64,000 nucleotides of DNA from Ypsolopha sequella (Eukaryota; Arthropoda; Insecta; Lepidoptera; Ypsolophidae): positions 3,003,501 through 3,067,500 of the forward strand of contig OW203987.1 in NCBI GenBank assembly GCA_934047225.1. Reading direction: 5' to 3'. How positions within the stretch are numbered: position 1 is the first letter of the stretch; each line of letters starts with the position of its first letter. Both the position numbers and the translations under genes were made by a program. Under the pieces are notes generated by a model. That model made no database searches and was not told the DNA's origin. It saw only the letters and a list, made by a program, of their open reading frames with translations. This document shows positions 20,960 through 30,017 of this stretch, one piece after another.

Positions 20960-21706
20960 TTTTTCAAGTCGCACTTCAACTCACCAACAAAATTATATAC
21001 ACAAATATATAAGTGCCTAACTATTTCACTTTTTAAAGTTAGTACAATAATAACACCACTGTTAAAGCTTTTGGCAGCCGCGGTTTTCTTTCTTGAAATG
21101 AAATTGCAAATGGCGGAGCGATGCGATGGCGTCGTTCGTTCCGAGTCCCGTTCGTCCGTCGCCCACGCAGATGTTTTGTCTGATTTGCTGTCTTGCTCAC
21201 TTGCCTCGGTAGCCGGATGCGCGTCGCGGGATGACACTCCGGCGGGAATAAGGAGGAACGGCAACGTAATATGAATGACGTCGTAATAACTTTGCTTAAA
21301 TATTATCGGCGAGCACTTCTTATGTAAAGGTCGCTGACGCTCGCTGGCAAAATATTTTTTGCGTCTTGCTTGTAAGTATATTGCGTGGCACTCGGTGGGA
21401 ATAAACAGCACGGCAACGTACATGTACTTAGCTTGGCAAAGATCGGTGAGGGCTCCGAGTGTGACTTCTTGCGGGCACCCACTTGCCAGCTAATTTTATG
21501 CAAATAAAGAATAAGTATTGCGCTGCTTGCTTGATATAATGTCTTCGCGTCGATCGGCGAGAGCTCCGAGTATAAAATATTTGCGGGCACTCACTGGCGA
21601 AAAGATGGCGTATGTTTCCTTTGTCTGCAGCAACTGTGATTTTCGTCGTCCCGTACCTTTTGCTTTTGGCAGCCGCGGTTTTCTATCTTGAACGTTCGAA
21701 GGACCA
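20960..21706 (-). repeat. Nested BEL 5' leader with degenerate tandem repeats
   Basis: Between the 5' LTR and the ATG. A 22-bp block (GCTTTTGGCAGCCGCGGTTT and two more bases) occurs at 21067 and again at 21662. Between them are three or four imperfect units containing GATCGGYGAG, GCTCCGAGT and GCGGGCACYCACT (near 21234, 21300, 21437 and 21560). Such leader repeats can carry regulatory or packaging signals; the function here is unknown. On the coding strand the sequence after the LTR begins TGGTCCTTCGAAC, a candidate primer-binding site. Confidence 0.75.
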
Positions 21707-21912
21707 TGTGCGGGAGCGTAGCTGATGGTTTTGCTCGTATAGGGGCTGGGACCGCCGATGCCAAATGAAAGTCGGGATAACACGTTGCAGGCAGGTTTAT
21801 TGTACACCATTCGATCAAGGAAGGAAGTAAGAGGCGACAGTTCACCGGAAGTTATACAAAAACATTGCTATACATAAAAATTACCATTTCGGTGTTGCTA
21901 TAATATGCAACA
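21707..21912 (-). mobile_element. Nested BEL 5' LTR
   Basis: 206 bp, identical to 15065-15270; right flank is the ACCAG duplication. It carries the promoter of the element by position. A short open frame within it is a by-product. Confidence 0.93.
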
Positions 21913-21917
21913 ACCAG

Positions 21918-23251
21918 TTGCGTGAGTTCACAAAATCCCACCGACCTTGAACCGGTTGGTTATTAAATTGTGGGCAGGCGATGAGCTTATGTCCCCTATT
22001 CTTGCAGTATGGGCATGGCATACCACCAGTAGGGGAAGAAGGTTGAGCCGAATAATTTTGTTGGCGAGTGGGTGATGGGGATGTTTGGGCCGAGTAAACT
22101 GGCTGACGAGCGGGTGATGAGGACGGTTGGGCCGAGTAGGTTAGGGCGTCACCGAATGCCAAGAACGGCCTATGGGGAGCAGGTTGAGGAGAGCGATATT
22201 CTTGCCGGCTCCTAAGCGGAGCTATGGGGCGGAATTCTCGAGTAGCCGTATAAGGCTGACGGGAACCTCGAGTGGGCTGAACCAGCTGATTGAGCTGAGC
22301 GAGCCTTCCTGAAGGGCCGAGCCGTGCTGAAGAATGAGCATACTGTGACGCAAGGGACGAAGACTCATTCTCTTTGCAGCGCGCGTGCTCTTCCAAGAAC
22401 TCAATGAGGTTAGCCAGAGTGGGCAGAGTTGGCTGAGATCCGTACTTCCGCTCGAAGAGAGTACGGATCTCACCTTGGAGTTTTCGTACCACTATAGATA
22501 CGAAGACATAATCTGACTCCTTCATGGGCAGATCTAAATTTAAAAGAGCGCTTTGCGCTGATATGAGCGGTGTTAAAAATAAAGCGCGGATATTTGAACG
22601 AGCGTCAATTTGTGGCAGCCCTAGAATTATATCCACAAATCGATCTATGAGAACACGACGGTTCTCATAGCGCCTGGTGAGAATTTCCATCGCCACTGCA
22701 TAATTCTCATTAGTGGGCTGAAGGTGAGACACCATGCTGAGTGCTTCACCTGTAAGAGAGCCGAGCAGATAATGTTGCTTGACGGCATCAGAAACAGTAG
22801 CCATTTCTCCGATGAGGCTTCGGAAAATGGCTATGAATGAAGGCCAATCTTCTATTTTGGACGAAAATTTGGGCATTGAGATCTTGGGCAAGACCGTCGA
22901 CGATAGGCTTGAGGTACTTGGGCTGGATGGAGAGGCTGTGACGGGAAGCGCTGATGCCACACTCAACCGCTGGGATGCTACTACGACCTCCTCGTAGTCA
23001 TTTATCGCCGTCTGATAATTCACCGTATAAGCGGCCTCAATATCTATGGCCAGATCCTCGTCCTCGAGAATGTCGTAATACACATCCTCCAGTTTCTTCC
23101 GGTACGCCTCTAGTCTAAGATACCGTCCCGTAAAATCTTCGACACAGTACTTAGTTCTGCCGCCCGCCGCGACAGCTAGGCCTATTTCCTTCAAGTTGGC
23201 AATAGCCTTAACTGCTTCGCGAAATATGGCCGCTTGCTTCTTTGAAGGCAT
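21918..23251 (-). CDS. Outer BEL gag, 5' part
   Basis: Starts at ATG 23251 (MPSKKQAAIFREAV). Residues 1-100 are predicted helical; about 120-215 form a DUF1759-type gag domain (MPKFSSKIEDWPSFIAIF, ILTRRYENRRVL). A repeated SAQPSSSPARQ / SAQTSPSPTRQ linker follows, then CPYCKNRGHKLIAC. The frame is cut by the nested BEL right after NSRNW and continues at 15064 in phase. The open frame extends to 21881 only by reading LTR sequence. Confidence 0.88.
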
Positions 23252-24425
23252 TTTAATGTTGAAAATGAGTTATTAAAACTTGAGTGTTACTAACTCTAAC
23301 GTGCGGATAGCTTGTAACTTGCGCGGGCCGAAGTAACAAAATTTATGTTCAAACGGAACACGGAACTCTTAAATAAACACGACAGAGAAAAAAAAATTTT
23401 TTTTTTTAACAACCTGTATATGAGCTGATAAACCAACGTGGAACACCCTATATATGTACCATAAACAATAAGAGCAGAGACGAGAAGAAAAAAAAAAAAA
23501 AAAAAAAAATGTTTTACTATATTTGTGCTATATGCACCCGGTTAAAGAGCTGGCAATAACACGAAAAAACTGTCCGGCAAACTATTACTGCGACACGAGA
23601 TTACCGCAACACAAAATATCGAAAAGGGCTGATGAGCTTGTTCACTTTTATGTTATTTGCCTTGAAATCATGTGCCGACAATACGCGTTAGTTCTTGCCT
23701 ACACGATAGTATATTTACAACAAAAACATCAGTCGTCGAAAATTCTATTTATAGAACAAAATACCTACCTACTTCTTTGAGTGCGTAAACAACAACGAAT
23801 GTATTTACCTGGCCGAAATCAGTTCTAAATGAGTGGACAATCCAATGATGCAAATCAAGCTTTGGTAATACGTAACGTAATAACGTTATATTATAATGTA
23901 TACGTATGTACTCAACATACGTAACTTATGTATATATGTAACGTATGTAAGTGCACGAAATAAAGCGAATTTATACTCGCACCAAAAAAATATCTCGCAA
24001 GATATGAAAACTATCTTTGACAATGGGCAGATTTACACCTCTCCGCGGGCAAAAATTGGGTAAAAATAGGTAAATTGGGTCGGGTCGGGTCGGGGGGTTT
24101 AATAAAGAAATATAGTGGACTGTAATAAACAATTGGGCTGAATGGATATAATTATATTATCTGAGCTGAATAATAATAATAAACGGGATGAAAGTGAGTT
24201 TATTGTGTGCCGGGGGCGGGGGGGGCCGGTTCTATACAGATAAATGGAATGTTCTAGGCGACGCGGGCGCGGTAATTACCTACCCGCAATAGGTATTCGA
24301 GACCACAAAATATATTTTTTTTGCCGGAAAAAGGGCCGGGGAGGGGGCCAAAATATGTAACCGGGTGAAAATGGACTGTAGTAAATCGACGGGGGCTGGT
24401 TCAGTAACGGTTCGAAGGATCACAA
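23252..24425 (-). other. Outer BEL 5' leader
   Basis: Nearly 1.2 kb without a long reading frame. It contains A/T runs (A9T11 near 23381-23405 and a long A-run at 23489-23508), a TAYRTATGTA-rich stretch near 23880-23945 and a GGGTC repeat at 24078-24095. Next to the LTR the coding strand reads TTGTGATCCTTCGAACC, sharing TCCTTCGAAC with the nested element's candidate primer-binding site. Confidence 0.7.
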
Positions 24426-24829
24426 TGTAACCGCGAGGTTACAGGAATGCAGAGCTGATGGGATTTGAGGATTGACACTGGAGAATTGTGGGTGCACTGA
24501 CCTGTTTTGGATGTCTGTGGATGGGCTGACAATGTGCCGCGTGGTGTACTCCTTGTCGGGCTGATGATGACAGGGCTGATCTTGGACAGGGATGAACAGT
24601 ATATCTTGGTTGGTGGAGTAATAAACACAGCACTGGTATGAACACAACACTGGTAGGAACACAGGATACGCGAGATTTCGGCGTGTTGGCGGCGCGAGTG
24701 TGTACACACGTGCGGTTCGGACGATGTCCCGTGCGGAAGAGAGAGGTCACTGGCGTGCGCGGTGGCGCCAGCGCTGCGCCGCGAAATTAGTCATGCGCAT
24801 GCGCGAACGTCACGCTGGTGGCGTGAACA
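24426..24829 (-). mobile_element. Outer BEL 5' LTR
   Basis: 404 bp; near-identical to 10293-10690 apart from a 6-bp CATGCG duplication and two substitutions. It is followed by AACGT and then the resumed LINE frame. Confidence 0.92.
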
Positions 24830-24834
24830 AACGT

Positions 24835-25078
24835 TTTAAACGATCCCTCCGCACCTGAATATCTTCGTATTAAATACAATCTCGTCAATTCCTTACGCTG
24901 TAAGGAAAATAGCCTTCCTAGTATTCCCAAGCACAATTCTGCTGCTTATGGGAAGTCCTTTTCGGTCAAGGCCGTTCGTCTGTGGAATGATTTACCCACG
25001 AAGATACGTATATCGCCTTCATTGGCGATATTTAAAAAGAATTTAAAATCACATCATGAAGTTTCTTTAGGTTGGTAG
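24835..25078 (+). pseudogene. LINE ORF2, 3' part after the BEL insertion
   Basis: Continues the RT ORF broken at 10287; one copy of AACGT restores the phase exactly. Shows the conserved C-terminal LINE motif VRLWNDLPTKIR and ends TAG at 25076-25078. A homologous C-terminus occurs in the minus-strand LINE at 53586-54356 (IRLWNNLPLHIR). Confidence 0.92.
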
Positions 25079-25500
25079 TCTCACTTCATCACTCAGTCTA
25101 TTGATATTTTTATATATAGTATATTAAGAGTATATTAAGTAGTTATATATATATATTTTTTTTTTTATTTATTTATTTGTATGTATACGATATGTATGTA
25201 TCAAACATGAAATATATTGTGTAAGTTTTGTTGGATAGGAGTATATTATATATTAGGCATTATGTATATTCACTTTATTGGTTTTGATTCTTCTTTTATT
25301 TATGTATTTTGTAAATTGGTATCCCCCTCCACATTACGTAAAATAATACTTTCTTCACCACCCAAAGGTTGGCTGGAAGAAATCGCTTTAAGTGATAAGT
25401 CCGCCCTTGTACAACATTGTGTGTTCAAAACTCTGTACTCAATTTTTTATTTGACCGTGTACAATAAAGTGTGTATTCATACATTCATTCATACGTTTAT
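25079..25500 (+). mobile_element. LINE 3' UTR and tail
   Basis: Contains GGTTGGCTGGAAGAAATCGC near 25368 and a GATAAGTCCGCCCTTGTAC block, sequences typical of lepidopteran LINE/SINE 3' ends, then AATAAAGTG and a (CATT)n tail (about 25478-25492). This closes the LINE that starts near 6.4 kb, giving a total span of about 19 kb with insertions. Confidence 0.7.
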
Positions 25501-25980
25501 TGCAATGTATTATTATTTACAGATAATTTCACCTTTTTTACAATTTTCACATTTTACACAAAGTACAGTTTTTATTTATTATATAACTAATTATATCGCG
25601 ATAATTTGCAAAATCAAAGCATAGGACAACAAATCAAAACAAACTAGTAGAGTAAATAGTAATAAACAAACAGCATTACAGAGTAGAATGACGAACACTT
25701 CAATACCTTGGGACAAAAAAGATTAATGATTCGTCTAACTGTTTTGGACGCGGTAATCGTGCATGAGTAAAAATCGGAGCCATTCAATTAATATTAAATT
25801 CAGATTTTTAAGACTGATTTGTAATCTCAGTACCTAATTTTTCTTAATAAAACAAATAGTATCTGTAATTGGTTTTTATTTGAAAATTTGTAGGTATTTT
25901 AGAATGGGGCACTCCAGCACCCCTGTGTAGGAATGACAAGTACGCTGGATAGTGTAGGGTTCAAGGGCTAATTTTTCAGA
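25501..25980. other. Non-coding gap
   Basis: AT-rich; no frame, repeat or RNA gene recognised. Confidence 0.5.
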
Positions 25981-26950
25981 ATGTTGACGACGCCGATGAG
26001 GATGCCGGGGCGCCTTTGTTTCCTCTGTCTATAATGGATACCCTTCAGGTAGATTCCGGAAGCGATGAAGGAGAGGATGATGATAACGATGAAATTGACG
26101 ATCAAGTGGAGGAAGCCGCGGACCAAGAAAATTTTAATTGGTCAGGAGACTTTAGTTCCTTTACCAGCCCAAAAGAAACTTACACTGAACAGGCCAGGCT
26201 CAATATACAAAAAACGGATCCATTTAAGATATGTTTTCCCAAATATGGTATCAACCGGTTACGGACAGCATTGTCGCAGAAACAAATGAATATGCATGGC
26301 AGACAATAGCGAAAGCATCGAAAGGCAGTATTCCTCCCAGATCTAGGTTAAATAAGTGGTTCGAAACGTCTGCACGAGAACTTAACACATTATTTAGCAT
26401 TTTCATTTATATGGGTTGATGTGTCAGAGGGCGAGTTGATGAATACTGGTCAAGTGGGCCATTAGACATGCCTGGCTTTAGAAAACTTATGCCAAGAAAT
26501 CGATACTATAACCTTAGAGTTAGTTAGTTAGACCGAAACATTTATGGTAACGATAACAAAACTGCAAAAATTGCGCCGATCATAAAACATTGCAATGATA
26601 AGTTTAGCCAGTTGTATACACCAGAGAAAGCTATAAGTATTGATGAATCCCTGTTACACTGGAAGGGCCGCTCATCGCGGATACAATGTATCCAGTCCAA
26701 AGTTGCTAGGTTTGGAATAATGTGCTTTGAGCTGTGTGAGGCAGCGACAGGATATCTTCTAAAATTCATAATATATACTGATGAAACTGTGGTGGAGAGT
26801 ACACCTATACATGCATTTCGTCAATCAAAAGCCAAAGTAGTACTAAAACTGATGGAGCATTTCTTCGATAAAGGCCACGTTCTAGCTATGGACAATTTTA
26901 CAACAATGTCAAATTAACCAGATTCTTGAAGACTAGAAAAGCAGACAGGC
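25981..26950 (+). pseudogene. piggyBac-like transposase fragment (copy 1)
   Basis: DDE_Tnp_1_7-type transposase. The acidic N-terminus (SGSDEGEDDDNDEIDDQ) is followed by frame-shifted blocks: NEYAWQTIAKASKGS, LNKWFETSARELNTLF, GRVDEYWS, then open 26612-26917 with the first catalytic Asp in SIDESLLHWKGR and the second in LAMDNFTT. Several frameshifts and stops, and the C-terminal third is absent. Homologous to the better-preserved copy at 61371-62566. Confidence 0.85.
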
Positions 26951-26964
26951 TAGAAAATTGCGTT

Positions 26965-27575
26965 AAAGGTTACTGGAGAAGCTCTTTGGATATGGGTTCA
27001 GGGGTCCGGCTTACAAATGGGTAGAAAATTATTTAAAAGATAGGATACAATTACAGAAATTAGTAGAACATTAGATAAACAAAAAGTAACATACAGGTCA
27101 AAATATAGGAGAAACGGCTACGGGGTATTTTTTTTACATTTTTCATTTTTTTTCATTTCGCATTTTTTTTACACAGAGTTTAGGCATGGGAGGTAGGCAT
27201 GTATTTATATATGTAACCTATTACTAGTATATAGGATATATAGGATGTATATAGGATGGGATTTGGTCGGCCGCCTGGATTCGTGCTGGGGGCTCGTTTG
27301 GTGATCATTGAACCTTGTTCCTGGTCCCTGGCCGGGTCTCCAGTATGGGTTCCGTCGGTTGATTGGATTTCACCTTGTATAATAAAATTTTACCTGTAAT
27401 TTTAATCGTATATATATTGCTACATAAATTAAATAAACATTTAATCTAAGTAGTTCATGTACATTTATTATTTTATTACATATATTTTTATAAGATTAAA
27501 ATTTGACTTGTGAAACGTGTATTATATATACCTACTTTGTAAAATAAACTTTTTGAATTTTGAATTTGAATTTAG
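26965..27575 (+). mobile_element. LINE fragment with internal deletion and GAATTT tail
   Basis: Begins in RT (LEKLFGYGFRGPAYKWVENY) and stops at YRRNGYG, where a VPQGS motif would be expected, then jumps to a 3' UTR ending TTTTGAATTTTGAATTTGAA. The 3' UTR (27237-27575) is shared, inverted, with 46055-46320, including the CCTGGCCGGGTCTCC block. Confidence 0.75.
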
Positions 27576-27902
27576 TTTCTTCTCTTGGTATATGTGTTCT
27601 ATGCAGTACATCGCCACGGCAACTTAATGCTAGACATGGGCATCCAATGACACCGCCGCGATCACAGGACTAGCAGAGGGAGCTACCGCCGCGCAAGTCA
27701 CCAAAGAGTGCGTTCCGAATTGCGCATCTAATGCATCAGTTTGTTAACGCGATTGGTTTGTTCCGTTTTGTCGAAGCGCATCGGCGCGCTTCATGCATAG
27801 AAACAAATCGGAACAATTTTCGCGCGAATTCTCACTGGGCGCCTGCCAATTTTATTTTGTTTAGTGGAAATAACAATTTTTTCCAAAAACTATTAAAAGT
27901 CC
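27576..27902. other. Upstream region of SANT gene b
   Basis: GC-richer than its surroundings (CCGCCGCG, CGCGCAAGTC, GGCGCGCTTC). By position it holds the promoter or 5' UTR of the gene starting at 27903; no definite core promoter motif seen. Confidence 0.4.
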
Positions 27903-28060
27903 ATGGAGGGTTTAGTGGAGGTTCCAGATTTTTTAGAAGAAAGGAACCAATTAGTAACTTTGGTTTTAACTCCACAAGAGGCAGAACAGGCTAAGAGAGG
28001 TAAGTGTAACTTTCCTTTAAAGTGGTGTGGTGGTTATAATTTTATGACCCTGGTTTCATA

Positions 28061-28152
28061 TCGTCAAGGCATGCAGACGATTATTACCTCCCAACGTGAT
28101 GGGTGGTGGGCCCTATTCTCGTTCTTCGGGCACAAATACACGCTTTTTAGGT
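28061..28152 (-). repeat. SINE fragment
   Basis: Matches the central part of the SINE family at 49438-49749 in reverse: CCCAACGTGATGGGTGGTG, then CTTCGGGCACAAATACACGC, then TTTTTAGG. It lies in intron 1 of SANT gene b. Confidence 0.8.
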
Positions 28153-28771
28153 TCCAGAGTGGATTATCGTGAATATGGGCAAAATTACATACAAACGGTT
28201 CATAAACAGTTTCAAACCGTGATTTACATTAATCCACTAACAAAGTGTAAACGGGATTAAACAGTTTGTTAATGTATTGCAGATAAACAATGTCTCATAA
28301 CAAAAGTCAATGCTGCGATTCCTGCAGTCGATAAAATATACTGCAGAGGATGGTGAAAATGACGATGGTAACTTTAAATTTTGTTTGACATTTGAACTGA
28401 AGATGTTAATAGGAGGTCTATACAACCTGCCCATAGTTTTTTATACCTCTATCCAAGTGTCCACAGTTTTATAACCAGTCTTTTTTTTCTATTTCAGGGT
28501 CATCTAGATATGCATGGTCCCATGAGTCGATATTGGGCCTCCTAGATATTTATTCACAAAATCAACATCAGTTTGAAATTGGAAAAAAAAACACAAATAA
28601 AATATGGGAGGAAATTGCCGAGGAACTAAGTAGGCTTACTAAAAATAATAATGCAACAGCAAAACAAGTGCAGGCTAAAATAAGTGGTCTCAAGCGTACT
28701 TATGCTGACATGAAAGGAAAAAAAGGAAAAAGTGGCAGTGGAAACATTACCTGGCCTTTTTTTAAGGTACC

Positions 28772-28775
28772 TATG
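28772..28775. repeat. Target duplication TATG (left) of DNA transposon
   Basis: TATG is repeated at 34050-34053. The insertion point is 9 bases into intron 2, just past the splice donor. Confidence 0.85.
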
Positions 28776-29405
28776 CTGCCCTCCTAACTTAGACAACCGT
28801 AACTAGGGTTTTTATCAAAATTGAGTTAGCTATTGATTCGGAATCAGCGTGATGAGATCTATAATGTTCTCTTTAACGTTTTTTTCATAAAATCAATATC
28901 AAAGAAGATACTTTAGTGAAGAGGACCGTAACTTCTCTTTTTTTGGGTTCGTTCCTAAGTATAAATACCGTATGAGCACTTACGGTTCTTACCCTTATTG
29001 TGTTGGTATGAGCTTGATCGTGTATCCTAAATATAAGCACCGTATAAATTTTATACGGTGGATATGCCTAGACTATATTGTTAACCATATCATACCAATA
29101 CTACACATAAGAACAGTAACTTTATGTACGGTGCTTTTGACTAGTTTTGATAATCATTATTGTAGCTATCTACTACTGAAAACAAGGGTATCTTATCTTA
29201 CCGTCGTATTGTTTAGTAAAAGAATATCTGTACAAACAGTATCTCTAAACATGACAGCCGTAAGTCTACACCTACGGTTGTTATGCGTAGTATCAATAGA
29301 TGGCAGAGGGGTGAGGTAGTGCAGCCGGGGAGGGTGTCATCGATCATCGGCGGGTGAAAATGCAGTCAATTGGCTGGCCAGAAGTGGATAGGTCGCGTGT
29401 GGCGT

Positions 29406-29453
29406 GACGTGCAACGGGGCGACGCGCGCGACGTGCAACGGGGCGACGCGCGC
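29406..29453. repeat. 24-bp GC-rich direct duplication
   Basis: GACGTGCAACGGGGCGACGC plus GCGC, twice in succession, in the otherwise AT-rich 5' region of the DNA transposon, about 560 bp before the transposase ATG. Promoter-like position; function unknown. Confidence 0.85.
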
Positions 29454-30017
29454 GACGATAAGTACGCGTAAAGTACCGCGGGAAAATGTAAGCGAACCTA
29501 ATTTGTTTATATCATACTCGTACTTTGTCAAAATGTCTTACACTTAATTCTTATTAGCTTTGAATGCGAAAAGTTTTAGGTGTTATGCACTTGGGATCAC
29601 TGAGCTAAATATTATGATTATGCATTAGTGATAACATCGCGAGCAAACCTTCATTACTCCATAGCGGCGGCAATGGGCTAGCCACCTGTCCCGCAAAATG
29701 GAGTATTGAATAATTAGCTAAAAGTGGGCATAATTGTACCTTTGCCATCCCGTGTGGGAAAAGGCGTGATGCTATGTTATGTGTGATGTGTGTGTTGTTG
29801 TTCTTATCTTCAATCCATCTTCACGGTTTTATGATTAATGGTTCTCTTGAAAAATAACGCTCAGGTTTAGTTTGTGACAATACCTTAACTATAAAACTGA
29901 GCGATAATAATAAATAAATAATTAATAATAAATTTATAATAATACTATTCCAATTAAAATAATAAGTTTCCATAATATATTATAATTATCAACTTGAGAT
30001 CTTTTGTTGCAGCTAAA

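Larger units (their letters stand above)
15065..21912 (-). mobile_element. Nested BEL/Pao LTR retrotransposon, apparently intact
   Basis: 6848 bp on the minus strand, inserted into gag of the outer BEL. LTRs at 15065-15270 and 21707-21912 are both 206 bp, and I find no difference between them. Ends are TG..CA, duplication ACCAG. One long polyprotein frame (15800-20959) is open throughout. Identical LTRs plus an open frame indicate a very recent insertion and a potentially autonomous element. Confidence 0.95.
10293..24829 (-). mobile_element. Outer BEL/Pao LTR retrotransposon (14.5 kb including nested element)
   Basis: Coding strand is minus. Two LTRs (10293-10690 and 24426-24829) flank gag and pol; the target duplication is AACGT. 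The LTRs differ by one terminal base (TC versus TG), one internal substitution (GTGGTTG versus GTGGGTG) and one 6-bp indel (CATGCG), so the insertion is young. Removing the nested element (6848 bp plus 5-bp duplication) leaves about 7.7 kb, normal for the group. It interrupts LINE ORF2. Confidence 0.93.

Noticed and set aside
25217..25624. 135-residue plus-strand frame
   Set aside because: It runs through the LINE 3' UTR including its conserved non-coding tail; composition is AT-driven.
27731..27994. 87-residue plus-strand frame starting MHQFVNAIGL
   Set aside because: It overlaps exon 1 of SANT gene b in another frame; exon 1 in the 27903 frame splices in phase with the SANT domain.
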